From Georgfuchsia toluolica (GTDB taxonomy: Bacteria; Pseudomonadota; Gammaproteobacteria; Burkholderiales; Rhodocyclaceae), in NCBI RefSeq assembly GCF_907163265.1, contig NZ_CAJQUM010000001.1, positions 3,401,763-3,465,762 on the forward strand: a stretch of 64,000 bases of DNA. The letters are read 5' to 3'. Made by a program: the position numbers and the translations under genes. Positions 28,681 to 37,458 of this stretch are shown in pieces. Within the stretch, counting starts at the first letter, position 1. The number at the start of each line of letters is the position of its first letter. The notes beneath the pieces are model-generated. The model saw only the letters and a program-made list of their open reading frames with translations, had not been told where the DNA came from and did not search any database.

Positions 28681-29748
28681 TTAGAAGTCGGGTGTCAGGA
28701 TGACGCGCCGTTTCAATTTTCCATGATGAGCTTCGTCGAAGACTTGTTCGATCTGGCTCATGGGCCGTGTCTCGACGAAGGGGCCGAGCTGGATGCGGCC
28801 GTCGAGGCACATCTCCAGCACACCCGGATACTTGTCCGGCGGGCAGCCCCAGGTGCCGATGATCTCGGCGTCGAAGGCCATCAGCTTGGACAGCATGTAA
28901 CTGGTCTCGTCGGTGCCGTAGCCGACGACGATCAGTTTTCCGGTGAAGGAGAGCAGCCCCAGTGCCAGTTCCTGGCCTGGCTTGCTGCCGGTGACCTCGA
29001 AAATTTTCCAGCCGGTATTGGCGGCGAGGCCCTTCTCCTTGCAAAAGGCCTTGATGAGTTCCTTGATTTCCTTGACGCTCTTGCCCTTCGGGTTGATGAC
29101 GAAGTCGGCGCCGAAGCCGGTCATCGACTGGAGCTTTTCCTCGTTGATGTCGATGCCGATGACGGCTTTGGCACCCATGCCCTTGGCCGTCTGCACCATG
29201 AAACTGCCGACGCCGCCGGCCGCGCCGACGACGATCACCTTGTCGCCCGGCTTGAGATCGCCGCGTAGCGCCGCTTGATACGGCGTGGTCACCGCATCGG
29301 CGACCACCGACAGGTGTTCGAGTGGCGTAGCTCCGCGATTGTCGATGACGCATAGGAACTTCGCCTGGCAGACGATATGGCTGGAAAAGCCGCCGTAGAT
29401 ACCCATCGAGTTGCCGGGCATCTTCTGCGCAAGGCAGCGGTTGCCGCGCCCGGTTTTGCACAACTCGCACTCGCCGCAAGGGATCACGGCCGGGACGATA
29501 ACTTCCTTGCCGATCATCGACGCTTCACCGCCGATCACGGTGCCGCTGATTTCGTGACCGAGGGAAAGCGGCGGCTTCTGCACCGTCGGCACGCCCATAT
29601 AGAAATACGACAGGTCGGTGTGGCAAACGCCGCAACCGGCGATCTTGACGACAACGTCGCCGGCGGCGAGCGCCGGCATCGGCACGCGCGTCTTGGTGAG
29701 CGTGCCTGGCTCCTTCATCTGCCAAGTATCGATGAATTCTGGAATCAC
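28681..29748 (-). CDS. had: 6-hydroxycyclohex-1-ene-1-carbonyl-CoA dehydrogenase (Had/BamQ)
   Basis: This zinc-dependent medium-chain alcohol dehydrogenase oxidises 6-hydroxycyclohexenoyl-CoA with NAD+. The 355-residue protein has catalytic zinc motifs GCGVCHTDLSYF and LGHEISG, structural zinc cysteines in CGECELCKTGRGNRC, and the cofactor loop GAAGGVGSFMVQTAKG. I place the start at GTG 29748 (protein begins MIPEFIDTWQ), preceded by AGGGAG; the open frame runs further upstream over dch, but without a start signal. It lies between dch and oah. Confidence 0.95.
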   Translation of the reverse strand: MIPEFIDTWQMKEPGTLTKTRVPMPALAAGDVVVKIAGCGVCHTDLSYFYMGVPTVQKPPLSLGHEISGTVIGGEASMIGKEVIVPAVIPCGECELCKTGRGNRCLAQKMPGNSMGIYGGFSSHIVCQAKFLCVIDNRGATPLEHLSVVADAVTTPYQAALRGDLKPGDKVIVVGAAGGVGSFMVQTAKGMGAKAVIGIDINEEKLQSMTGFGADFVINPKGKSVKEIKELIKAFCKEKGLAANTGWKIFEVTGSKPGQELALGLLSFTGKLIVVGYGTDETSYMLSKLMAFDAEIIGTWGCPPDKYPGVLEMCLDGRIQLGPFVETRPMSQIEQVFDEAHHGKLKRRVILTPDF

Positions 29749-29768
29749 TGTGTTCTCCCTGGGTATCG

Positions 29769-30548
29769 TTAGCGGTTGCGCCAATTCGGCTTGCGTTTTT
29801 CGAGGAAGGCGGCGAGGCCCTCTTTTGCATCCTCGGTGGCCATAAGTTCTTTGAGATAGATCGTTTCCGCCGCGTCGAGCGCTGTGCCGAAATCCTTGCC
29901 AGCAGCGGCGCGAATTGCCTTCAGGGCGCTTGCCAGCGCGGCACGGGACAGAGTCAGGTAAGGATCGACAAAGGCCTCGAGGTCGGCGGCGAAAGTTTCC
30001 TTGGCAAAGACGCGGTTCACGAGACCGATCTTGAGGGCTTCGTCGGCGAGGATGTGCTCCCCTCCCAGCAGCAGTTCCATGGCGCGCGCCGGCGGTACCA
30101 GGCGCGGCAGCAGCACGGCAGCAATCGGCGGGAAAACGGCCAGCTTGATTTCGGGCTGGCCGAACTTGGCACCGGCCGCGGCGACAATCATGTCGCAGGC
30201 GATCGCCACTTCCATGCCGCCGCCGAGAGCCGCGCCATTCACTGCGGCGAGCGTGGGAATCGGCAGTTTCTGCAAGCGGCGGAAGATGCCGTGGAAGACC
30301 TCGATCATCTTGTCGACCTTGTCCGGAGTGTGGTCGGCGACTTCGACACCGGCCGAGAAGGCCTTTTCTCCGGCGCCAGTTATGACCAGCAGCTTGACGT
30401 CGGATGCCGCCAGGCACAGATCCAATGCGAGGTTGATTTCCTCCATGGTCGGGATATCGAGCACATTGAAAGGCGGCCGGTTGATGGTCAGCGTTGCCAA
30501 CCCGCCCATCTTTTCGAATTTGATGAATTGATAATTCGTGTTTGTCAT
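29769..30548 (-). CDS. dch: Cyclohexa-1,5-diene-1-carbonyl-CoA hydratase (Dch/BamR)
   Basis: This crotonase-family hydratase adds water to the dienoyl-CoA product of benzoyl-CoA reductase. From ATG 30548 it has 259 residues (MTNTNYQFIKFEKMGG). The oxyanion-hole segments KAFSAGVEVADH and NGAALGGGMEVAIACD and the Dch-like stretch AVFPPIAAVLLPRLV are present. An upstream in-frame ATG at 30680 would add 44 residues with no homology feel, so the shorter form is chosen. It is the first gene of the dch-had-oah operon and lies behind the promoter block at 30836-30912. Confidence 0.95.
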   Translation of the reverse strand: MTNTNYQFIKFEKMGGLATLTINRPPFNVLDIPTMEEINLALDLCLAASDVKLLVITGAGEKAFSAGVEVADHTPDKVDKMIEVFHGIFRRLQKLPIPTLAAVNGAALGGGMEVAIACDMIVAAAGAKFGQPEIKLAVFPPIAAVLLPRLVPPARAMELLLGGEHILADEALKIGLVNRVFAKETFAADLEAFVDPYLTLSRAALASALKAIRAAAGKDFGTALDAAETIYLKELMATEDAKEGLAAFLEKRKPNWRNR

Positions 30549-30760
30549 TTTGTCTACCTGGGTGATGTCTTGTGGTTCAGCAATCGACGATATGCGCCAT
30601 GAGGATTCGAAGAGGTCATCCAGTTCGCTCGAACCGCCGCTCGGCATCTTGCCGTGCTGTTGCACACAAGGCTGGATCATTTGACGCTCGCTTTGACGCT
30701 CGCGCGTCGTGTGATTATATCCACCAGCTAAAAGTGAAGTAAATCACGGCGCTTCTCATC

Positions 30761-30780
30761 AGTTCTTGAACTGATTAAAC
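30761..30780. promoter_or_regulatory. Conserved dyad element in the dch leader (shared with the bamD leader)
   Basis: AGTTCTTGAACTGATTAAAC, the second copy of the element at 22437-22456, with the palindrome CAGTTC-TT-GAACTG (30760-30773). About 42 bp downstream in the dch direction is a perfect TATAAT on the minus strand (30719-30714), so a second promoter may start near 30707. Confidence 0.6.
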
Positions 30781-30835
30781 TTTAACAATTCATGGGAAAA
30801 TCATCTTTTTGTTGGCTAAATAAATCTTATAGGAT

Positions 30836-30912
30836 ATGCTACATACTACCAACATGCAATATAAAACACATTAATGGGGTATCAACGCCATTGTTTTGAT
30901 CCATGTCAACAA
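30836..30912 (-). promoter_or_regulatory. dch operon promoter block with FNR-type box
   Basis: TTGAT-CCAT-GTCAA at 30896-30909 is a near-consensus FNR/AcpR site. ATGCTACATA (30836-30845) and ATGCAATAT (30854-30862) occur in the same order and spacing as in the bamD block (22544-22619), so the two 76-77 bp blocks align end to end. The TGCA palindrome is only half conserved here. The divergent operon at 31418 lies on the other side. Confidence 0.7.
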
Positions 30913-31200
30913 AAAACGAATAATGCGGGCAAAAAAGTTGCGCCTTGACGTTACGAAAAGCCACAGCGTCAAGGGGCGTTTAGTGGAAAAGTGGATAGTT
31001 GCATTCTTGCGTGGTTGGATGTGCTACTGGCATCGAAATGTGCCGGAATGGGCTGCCAGAGATATATAAAAGATACTCCCATGCAGAATATCGCCACTTG
31101 GGCTGCAAATTGCTTTTGCAGGGCAGTGTCGCGTTCTGTTGTGCAGGAAACGCACACATGAGTGCCTATTAATCGTTTGCGTCATCAGTGCGGTCGAATT

Positions 31201-31291
31201 ACCCTTCGATTTACGAAAGGGTGCAATACACTGTTTGCAAATCAGCCAAACCCACTATCCCCGCTCCCGTCCTTTAGCAGGTACAGACGGG
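31201..31291 (+). promoter_or_regulatory. Two hairpins in the leader of the glutaryl-CoA dehydrogenase operon
   Basis: ACCCTTCG/CGAAAGGGT (31201-31222) and CCCGTC/GACGGG (31266-31271 with 31286-31291) lie 130-220 bp before the ATG at 31418, within the 870-bp divergent gap with dch. No known riboswitch is recognisable. The rest of 30913-31417 shows no gene. Confidence 0.35.
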
Positions 31292-31417
31292 GATGCAGAC
31301 TTTCACCCTAAGCATAATAGATTTGCCCGGCACAGCTATACAGTTTCATGGATACTCAAACCAGACGCATTCTTGCGTGATTACCACAACGAAAACAAAA
31401 TTGCCTAGGAGCTAAAG

Positions 31418-32575
31418 ATGGACTTCGGATTGACGGAAGATCAACGGATGATGCAGGAAATGGCGAAGGATTTCGCGCAGAAGGAAATTCTTCCCACTAT
31501 GAAGGATGACGAGGCGAATCACCGATTTCGTCCCGAGCTGGTGAAGAAGATGGCTGGATTAAGCTTCTTCGGCTGCGGTTTGCCGGAAGAGTATGGCGGT
31601 AATGGCTTTGGTTTTCTCGAGTCGGTCATCCTTGCCGAGCAGTTTGCCAAGGTCAGCGCTTCCTGGCGCCTGCCCTTCAACATGCAGAACATCGGTCCGT
31701 CCATCACCGTCAACAAATTTGGTACCGCAGAGCAGAAGAAGCGTTTCATCCCGAAATGGGTCAGCGCCGAACACTTCGGATTTTTCGCCATCACCGAACC
31801 GAATTCCGGCTCCGACGTGGTCAGCATGCGCACCAACGCTACTGATCGCGGCGACCATTGGGAAATCAACGGCCAGAAGATGTGGATCTCCAACGCCCAC
31901 ATTGGCGACTGGGGTCTGCTCTACGCCGTCACGGACAGGGCCGCTGGTTACAAGGGGCTGACCTGCTTCATCATCAATCTGAAGAACAACCCGGGAATCA
32001 TCACTGCACCGATCGAGACCAAGCTGGGGTTGCATTGTGCCCCGACCGGCGAGATCTCGTTCAACTCCGCCAAGATTCCCAAGGACTCCGTGCTCGGCGA
32101 AGTGGGCCAAGGCTTCCAAATTTGCATGTGGCAGCTAAATAACACTCGTATCAGTTGCGCCGCAGGCGCCATCGGCATCGCCGGCGGTGCTATCGAGGCC
32201 GCCATCGGTTATGCCAACGAACGGACACAGTTTGGAAAAAAAATCGGCTCCTACCAGATGATTCAGGCACAAATCGCTGATATGGTCGCCGAGCATGAGG
32301 CCGCCAAGCTGCTGGTATATCGGGCCGCCTGGCTCAAGGACCAGGGCCTGCCCAACCAGCACGAGACTTCCATGGCGAAGCTATTCGCCTCGGAATCTGC
32401 CGTTCATTGCGCCTTGGACACCATGAAAATCTTCGGCAGTTACGGCTTCTCCACCGAGTATCCGGCCGAACGCTTCCTGCGCGACGCGCAGTCGCTGCGC
32501 GTGGTGGAAGGCACCAGCAACATCCAGAAGACCATCATCGCAGGCATTTCCTTGGGTGACGCTGTCAATCGTTGA
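31418..32575 (+). CDS. gcdH: Glutaryl-CoA dehydrogenase, probably non-decarboxylating (glutaconyl-CoA forming)
   Basis: This FAD acyl-CoA dehydrogenase has 385 residues and the family motifs FAITEPNSGSDVVSM and FGSYGFSTEYPAERFLRDAQ. Arg84 (SWRLPFN) aligns with the substrate-carboxylate-binding Arg94 of human GCDH, and the catalytic base is Glu364 in RVVEGTSNIQ. Decarboxylating enzymes have Tyr directly before this Glu (human Tyr369-Glu370); here it is Val363. A strictly conserved Tyr-to-Val exchange is the published key to the non-decarboxylating enzyme of Desulfococcus multivorans. So the likely product is glutaconyl-CoA. The next two genes, 27 bp apart each, encode biotin-dependent carboxyl-transfer proteins, which fits. 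Confidence 0.88.
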   Translation: MDFGLTEDQRMMQEMAKDFAQKEILPTMKDDEANHRFRPELVKKMAGLSFFGCGLPEEYGGNGFGFLESVILAEQFAKVSASWRLPFNMQNIGPSITVNKFGTAEQKKRFIPKWVSAEHFGFFAITEPNSGSDVVSMRTNATDRGDHWEINGQKMWISNAHIGDWGLLYAVTDRAAGYKGLTCFIINLKNNPGIITAPIETKLGLHCAPTGEISFNSAKIPKDSVLGEVGQGFQICMWQLNNTRISCAAGAIGIAGGAIEAAIGYANERTQFGKKIGSYQMIQAQIADMVAEHEAAKLLVYRAAWLKDQGLPNQHETSMAKLFASESAVHCALDTMKIFGSYGFSTEYPAERFLRDAQSLRVVEGTSNIQKTIIAGISLGDAVNR

Positions 32576-32602
32576 TTCCTGCCATAGACGCGTGGGTGAG
32601 AA

Positions 32603-34687
32603 ATGAGCAAAGAAAAAGCTAAGACAAAGAAGCCTCCTCTGGGCATCACTGAAGTCGTCCTGCGCGACGCGCATCAGTCGCTGTTGGCAACGCGCATGCG
32701 CCTGGATGACATGCTGCCGATCGCCGACAAGCTCGACCAGGTTGGTTTCTGGTCGATTGAGTCCTGGGGCGGCGCCACCTTCGACGCCTGTATCCGCTAC
32801 CTCGGCGAGGATCCCTGGGAACGCCTGCGAGCGATGAAGAAGGCTATGCCCAAGACGCGGCAGCAGATGCTCTTCCGCGGCCAGAACATCCTCGGCTATC
32901 GGCACTACGCCGACGACGTGGTGGAAAAATTCGTCGAGCGCTGCGCAGTCAATGGTATTGACGTGTTCCGCGTGTTCGATGCCATGAACGATCCACGCAA
33001 CCTGGAAACGGCCATCCGCGCAGTCATCAAACAGGGCAAGCACGCGCAGGGAACGCTGTCCTACACGGTGAGCCCGGTCGATACCATAGACAAGTGGGTG
33101 GATCTGGGCAAACGCATCGAGGATATGGGTTCGCACTCGATCTGCATCAAGGACATGGCCGGCCTGCTCACGCCCTATGTGGCCTTTGAGTTGGTAAGCC
33201 GGCTCAAGGCAGCGCTCAAGATTCCCATCCACATGCAGTGCCATGCCACCACCGGCATGTCTACCGCCGCCTACCTCAAGGCGGTCGAAGCCGGGGTGGA
33301 CAACGTCGACACCGCCATCTCATCGATGAGCATGACCTACGGCCACTCGCCTACCGAGAGCCTGGTGGCGATACTGGCTGGCACCGAGCGCGACACCGGT
33401 CTGAACATGCTCCTGCTGGCAGAGATCGCCGACTATTTCCGCGAGGTACGCAAGAAATACGCGAAGTTCGAAGGTTCGCTGAAGGGCGTCGACGCCCGCA
33501 TCATCATCGCCCAGGTGCCCGGCGGCATGCTCACCAATATGGAGAGCCAGCTGAAGGAGCAGAACGCTGGCCACAGGATGGCCGAGGTTCTCGCCGAAAT
33601 CCCCAAAGTACGCGAGGATCTTGGCTTCATCCCCCTGGTCACGCCGACCTCGCAGATTGTTGGCAGCCAGGCGGTGATCAATGTCCTGACCGGCGAGCGC
33701 TACAAGTCGATGACCAAGGAAACCTCCGCCGTTCTCAAAGGCGAGTACGGTGCGACCTCGGCGCCGGTGAACAAGGCGTTGCAGGAAAAAGTGCTGGCTG
33801 GCGGCAAGGCCATCACCTGCCGCCCGGCTGACTTGCTCAAGCCAGAGATGGACAAACTTACTGCCGAACTGCGTGACATCGTTGCCAAGAAGGGCATCAG
33901 GACCGGTTTGCACGAGGTCGAGGACGTGCTGACCTACGCGCTGTTCCAGCAGGTGGGTCTCAAGTTCTTCGAGAACCGCGACAATCCCGCCGCCTTCGAG
34001 CCTGTGCCCAGCGAGCAAGACGCTGTACCCAAGGCGGCGACTCCGGCAATGGCCGGCGGCGAAGTATTCACTGTTACCGGCCGTGGCCAGAGCTTCCAGG
34101 TCCAGGTCTCGGCCACAGGCGCTGCCGGCGCCGCCGCAGCGGCTGCCGCGATGTCGGGCGCCGCCACTGCACCGGCCGCCGCTGCTCCCGCCGCCGCGGC
34201 GACGATGGGCTCGCCGCTCGCCGGCAACATCTGGAAGGTCGAGGTCGAGTCCGGCCAGAGCGTCGAAGAAGGCGATCTGCTGTTCGTGCTGGAAGCGATG
34301 AAAATGGAATACGAAGTGCTCGCCGACCGCCCGGGCAAGATCGCCGAGGTGTTGGCGAAGAAGGGCGACGCTGTGCTCAAGGGCCAGCCCCTGCTCTCGT
34401 TTGTCGGTGCCGCCACCGCGCCCGCTGCCACCGCAGCGACTTCTGTCCAGTCCACCGCTACTGCCGCGAGCACCAAGGGCGGAGTGCCTGCGCCGCTCGC
34501 CGGCAACGTCTGGAAGATCGAGGTGAAGGAAGGGCAGGTTGTGCAAGAGGGAGATCTGCTGCTGATCCTTGAAGCCATGAAGATGGAAAACGAGATCATC
34601 GCCGAGCGCGACGGAACCGTCGGCCAGTTGCTGGTACAAGAGGGCAACAAGGTCGACATCGGGCAGATCCTTCTGACCCTGGTTTGA
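32603..34687 (+). CDS. Biotin-dependent carboxyltransferase (5S/OadA-type pyruvate carboxyltransferase) with two C-terminal biotinyl domains
   Basis: The 694-residue protein has a DRE-TIM pyruvate-carboxyltransferase domain (residues about 12-290; [12 protein letters not shown] with metal ligand Asp22, carboxylated-lysine motif CIKDMAGLL with Lys183). A PYC/OadA conserved domain follows (about 300-460; [14 protein letters not shown]). An Ala-rich linker leads to two lipoyl/biotinyl domains with lysines Lys567 (EAMKMEYEV) and Lys660 (EAMKMENEI). The usual HxH metal pair reads Gln212-Cys-His214 instead. The family includes oxaloacetate decarboxylase alpha and the 5S subunit of Propionibacterium transcarboxylase. 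No OadB/GcdB membrane subunit is in the window, so I favour a transcarboxylase subunit that carboxylates pyruvate to oxaloacetate (inference). Confidence 0.85.
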   Translation: MSKEKAKTKKPPLGITEVVLRDAHQSLLATRMRLDDMLPIADKLDQVGFWSIESWGGATFDACIRYLGEDPWERLRAMKKAMPKTRQQMLFRGQNILGYRHYADDVVEKFVERCAVNGIDVFRVFDAMNDPRNLETAIRAVIKQGKHAQGTLSYTVSPVDTIDKWVDLGKRIEDMGSHSICIKDMAGLLTPYVAFELVSRLKAALKIPIHMQCHATTGMSTAAYLKAVEAGVDNVDTAISSMSMTYGHSPTESLVAILAGTERDTGLNMLLLAEIADYFREVRKKYAKFEGSLKGVDARIIIAQVPGGMLTNMESQLKEQNAGHRMAEVLAEIPKVREDLGFIPLVTPTSQIVGSQAVINVLTGERYKSMTKETSAVLKGEYGATSAPVNKALQEKVLAGGKAITCRPADLLKPEMDKLTAELRDIVAKKGIRTGLHEVEDVLTYALFQQVGLKFFENRDNPAAFEPVPSEQDAVPKAATPAMAGGEVFTVTGRGQSFQVQVSATGAAGAAAAAAAMSGAATAPAAAAPAAAATMGSPLAGNIWKVEVESGQSVEEGDLLFVLEAMKMEYEVLADRPGKIAEVLAKKGDAVLKGQPLLSFVGAATAPAATAATSVQSTATAASTKGGVPAPLAGNVWKIEVKEGQVVQEGDLLLILEAMKMENEIIAERDGTVGQLLVQEGNKVDIGQILLTLV

Positions 34688-34714
34688 TATTGACGTTGAA
34701 ATAGAGGAAGAACC

Positions 34715-36472
34715 ATGCCACGTAAACAGACTCCCCTGCGCCCCTACTTCGAGAAGATGGCCGACATCGGCAAGCCGCTGTCCGAGTCAGAGATTAAGCG
34801 CGCCAAGGAGAACGTCGAACTCGTCCGCGAGCAGGAGGAGATTCTGGCCAAGGAGAACGACCGGGTGAAGAAGGCCGGCATCCCTGCGGCGAAGATCCAC
34901 GAACGTGGCGGCATGACCATCTACGACCGGCTCGACTACCTCGTCGACGAGGGCACCTGGCATCCCCTGCATAGCCTCTATAACCCCCAGAACAACGAAG
35001 AAGGTTGTACCGGCGTCGTCAACGGCATTGGCAAGATCGAGGGCAAGTGGGCGGTCATCATCGGCTTCGACAACAAGGTAATGGCCGGTGCCTGGATCGC
35101 CGGTCAGGCCGAGAACATCCTGATGGTCACCGACATGGCCAAACGCCTTCACGTGCCGCTGGTCTGGCTCACCAACTGCAGCGGCGTCAAGCTGATGGAA
35201 CAGGAGACGGTCTACGCTGGCCGCCGTTCGAGCGGCGCGCCCTTTTTCCGCCACGCCGATCTCAATCATCTGGGCATACCGATACTCAACGGCATCTACG
35301 GTACCAACCCGGCCGGCGGCGGCTATCAGGGTATCAGCCCGACCATTCTGATTGCGCACGAGGGGGCCAACATCGCTGTCGGTGGCGCCGGCATCGTCGG
35401 CGGCATGAATCCCAAGGGCCACATCGATGCCGAAGCCGCGCGCGCCCTGATCGACGCGACCAAGGGCTTCAAGGCCAAGGATCCGGGCCGCGTCGAGACT
35501 CACTTCGACCAGACTGCCTATTTCCGCGAAGTATATGAGAGCGAGAAAGGCGTGCTGAACGGCATCAAGGACTACATGCGCATGATGCCGGCCTTCGATC
35601 CGGCCATGTTCCGCGTGGCGGCACCAGCCGAGCCCAAGTTTCCCGCCTCCGATCTCGACGCGATCCTGCCGGCGAACCAGAAGCGTACCTACGATGCGAT
35701 CCAGATCCTGGCGCGCTTGACCGACAACAGCGAGTTCATGGAGTACCGTCCCGATTACGGGCGCGAGGTGTTCGCCGGCATCGCCAAGATCGACGGCTTC
35801 CCCGTCGCCTTCATCGGCAACCGGCAGGGCGTCTTCCCCGATTATCCCGAGTACGCCAAAGGCGCTTACCCTGGCGTCGGCGGTAAGCATTACCGCGAGG
35901 GTCTGATCAAGCAGGGCGAGTTCGTTACCCTGTGTGGCCGCGACAACCTGCCCATCGTTTGGTTGCAGGACACCACCGGCATCGACGTTGGCGATCTGGC
36001 CGAGGAAGCCGAACTGCTGGCCTTGGGTCAGTCTCTGGTGTACTCCATCGAGCAGACCGATCTATCCATGATGTGCGTGGTGCTGCGCAAGGGTACGGCT
36101 GCCGCCCACTACATCATGTGCGGCCCGCAGGCCAACAACAATAACGCCTTCACGCTGGGCACTCCGTTGACCGAGATCTATGTCATGCACGGCGAAACCG
36201 CGGCGGCGGCCTCCTACGCTCGTCGCTTGGTCAAGGAAGAAGAAGGCGGCCGTGACATCGGCCCGACACTCGACAAGATGAACCAGATGATCCAGGACTA
36301 CCAGGACAAGTCGCGCCCAGCCTATTGTGCCAAGAAAGGCTTCGTGGATGAAATCGTGTCCCTGACCGATCTGCGCAAATACATCCAGGCCTTTACCGGC
36401 GCCAACTACCAGAATCCGAAGTCAATCACACCGGTGCACCAGATGCTGCTGCCGCGCATTATCAAGGGATAA
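34715..36472 (+). CDS. gcdA: Glutaconyl-CoA decarboxylase alpha subunit-like carboxyltransferase (GcdA)
   Basis: This crotonase-fold acyl-CoA carboxyltransferase has 585 residues, the length of Acidaminococcus GcdA (587). It starts MPRKQTPLRPYFEKM. Both carboxyltransferase halves are visible: N-terminal (WLTNCSGVKLMEQETVYAGR; GTNPAGGGYQGISPTILIAH) and C-terminal (IGNRQGVFPDYPEYAKG; WLQDTTGIDVGDLAEEAEL). The enzyme moves the carboxyl of (E)-glutaconyl-CoA to biotin, giving crotonyl-CoA. In known systems it works with a Na+-pumping membrane beta subunit; here the only partner is the double-biotin protein upstream (gap 27 bp). A hairpin follows at 36479-36500. Confidence 0.9.
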   Translation: MPRKQTPLRPYFEKMADIGKPLSESEIKRAKENVELVREQEEILAKENDRVKKAGIPAAKIHERGGMTIYDRLDYLVDEGTWHPLHSLYNPQNNEEGCTGVVNGIGKIEGKWAVIIGFDNKVMAGAWIAGQAENILMVTDMAKRLHVPLVWLTNCSGVKLMEQETVYAGRRSSGAPFFRHADLNHLGIPILNGIYGTNPAGGGYQGISPTILIAHEGANIAVGGAGIVGGMNPKGHIDAEAARALIDATKGFKAKDPGRVETHFDQTAYFREVYESEKGVLNGIKDYMRMMPAFDPAMFRVAAPAEPKFPASDLDAILPANQKRTYDAIQILARLTDNSEFMEYRPDYGREVFAGIAKIDGFPVAFIGNRQGVFPDYPEYAKGAYPGVGGKHYREGLIKQGEFVTLCGRDNLPIVWLQDTTGIDVGDLAEEAELLALGQSLVYSIEQTDLSMMCVVLRKGTAAAHYIMCGPQANNNNAFTLGTPLTEIYVMHGETAAAASYARRLVKEEEGGRDIGPTLDKMNQMIQDYQDKSRPAYCAKKGFVDEIVSLTDLRKYIQAFTGANYQNPKSITPVHQMLLPRIIKG

Positions 36473-36478
36473 CTCATA

Positions 36479-36500
36479 GAGGCAAGATACGACTTGCCTC
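36479..36500 (+). terminator. Stem-loop after gcdA
   Basis: GAGGCAAG and CTTGCCTC form a perfect 8-bp stem with a 6-nt loop, starting 6 bp after the gcdA stop. It lacks a U-run; it probably marks the operon end. Confidence 0.5.
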
Positions 36501-37458
36501 AATTGAGAGCGTCATCCTGCAACGCAGTGACTCGGCAGGCTGTGGATGTGAGACGGGGCATCATTTGTCTATAACACTGGCGGTTACGCCTGAGCGTTTG
36601 CGGTTGGAGCTGCTCACGCAATGCAATTGGGTGTGCGATGATGAGAAGTTCGGCATGTTATCGTCGCACAATAGACGCCTACTCGAAAACAAGGTAAGCC
36701 TCAATCGCTGGACAATGTCGAGGCGCTGGCTGTCGCGCGGGAAGCATCTCCGGAAACGCGACCTTCTTCATAAGTGCCGGCGACCGCGAGGCTGACGTAT
36801 TCAAGTGAGCGTCCCGCTGGAGTCGAGTTATTATATTTATACTGTATGAAACACAATGCCAATCAAGGATTTGATGGTGCGCCGCATTGTGCTCAATTCA
36901 GCAATTCGGCCAATTCAGGCTTCATCAAATTCGACATTGAGATAGTGCCTTGGGCTCGAAGAAAAATGGAGAAAGAAAAACTTCCGTTAAAAAACAAGTT
37001 GATTGACTCGGTGGCATGGAAGTTGATAAGGAGACAGAAGCACAGCGTCACCATTGTCGGCATCGCAAACAGCGATGCCGGGTACGGCGCCATTCTTAAT
37101 GTTCAGTAATTACGCCAAGCAAAAGGAGGAATTAAATGCCGACATGCAAAATTGGTTTGGTCTGACAGACTACTGAGAAGAGGTCAGCCGCCATTAAGGA
37201 AACCAGCAGTCGCCGGCGCTCTGTTTTGATCAACTTTAACCTGCGGCTTTATTCGAAAACAAAAGTGGCGGCCGGTGGAAAAATACCAAGCTTGTGTTTG
37301 GTTAGGTATATTCACTAGGATATAGGCAATATTACCGATTGTCGGCATTTTGGGATTGGATTATCTTCCTGTCAAAATTAGACAGCAGTTAGATGTTAAC
37401 TGCCTTATAAATCCAGAATCCCAGATTACAACTGAGTGCTAATTGCGAGGGCGTTTTT
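36501..37458. other. Long intergenic region between gcdA and bbsA
   Basis: About 960 bp of lower-GC sequence. An open frame at 36846-37109 (87 codons, ATG at 36846, Lys-rich: MEKEKLPLKNKLIDS) has no family I recognise and no good ribosome-binding site; I do not call it. A very strong Shine-Dalgarno (AAAAGGAGGAATT, 37121-37133) precedes a 9-codon ORF (37136-37165). The bbs promoter should lie in 37170-37440, where ATAGGCAATAT (about 37323-37333) resembles the AT-rich motif before the BzdR-like gene. Confidence 0.5.
37136..37176 (+). other. Tiny ORFs behind an optimal Shine-Dalgarno
   Basis: AAAAGGAGGAATTAA directly precedes ATG 37136, which opens a 9-codon ORF (MPTCKIGLV) ending at 37165. An overlapping ATG at 37144 opens a 10-codon ORF (MQNWFGLTDY) ending at 37176. 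Either could be a leader peptide for the bbs operon 290 bp downstream or the remains of a deleted gene. No function can be assigned. Confidence 0.3.

Noticed and set aside
32603..36472. Na+-pumping oxaloacetate or glutaconyl-CoA decarboxylase
   Set aside because: Such pumps need an OadB/GcdB membrane subunit with many transmembrane helices; none is encoded in the window. Not excluded if the subunit lies elsewhere.
36846..37109. 87-codon gene before the bbs operon
   Set aside because: No good ribosome-binding site, no family resemblance and low coding feel; kept only as part of the intergenic description.
37136..37176. bssC or another benzylsuccinate synthase gene upstream of bbs
   Set aside because: MPTCK slightly recalls small-subunit starts, but the frame stops after nine codons and no further similarity follows; no bss gene is present in the window.
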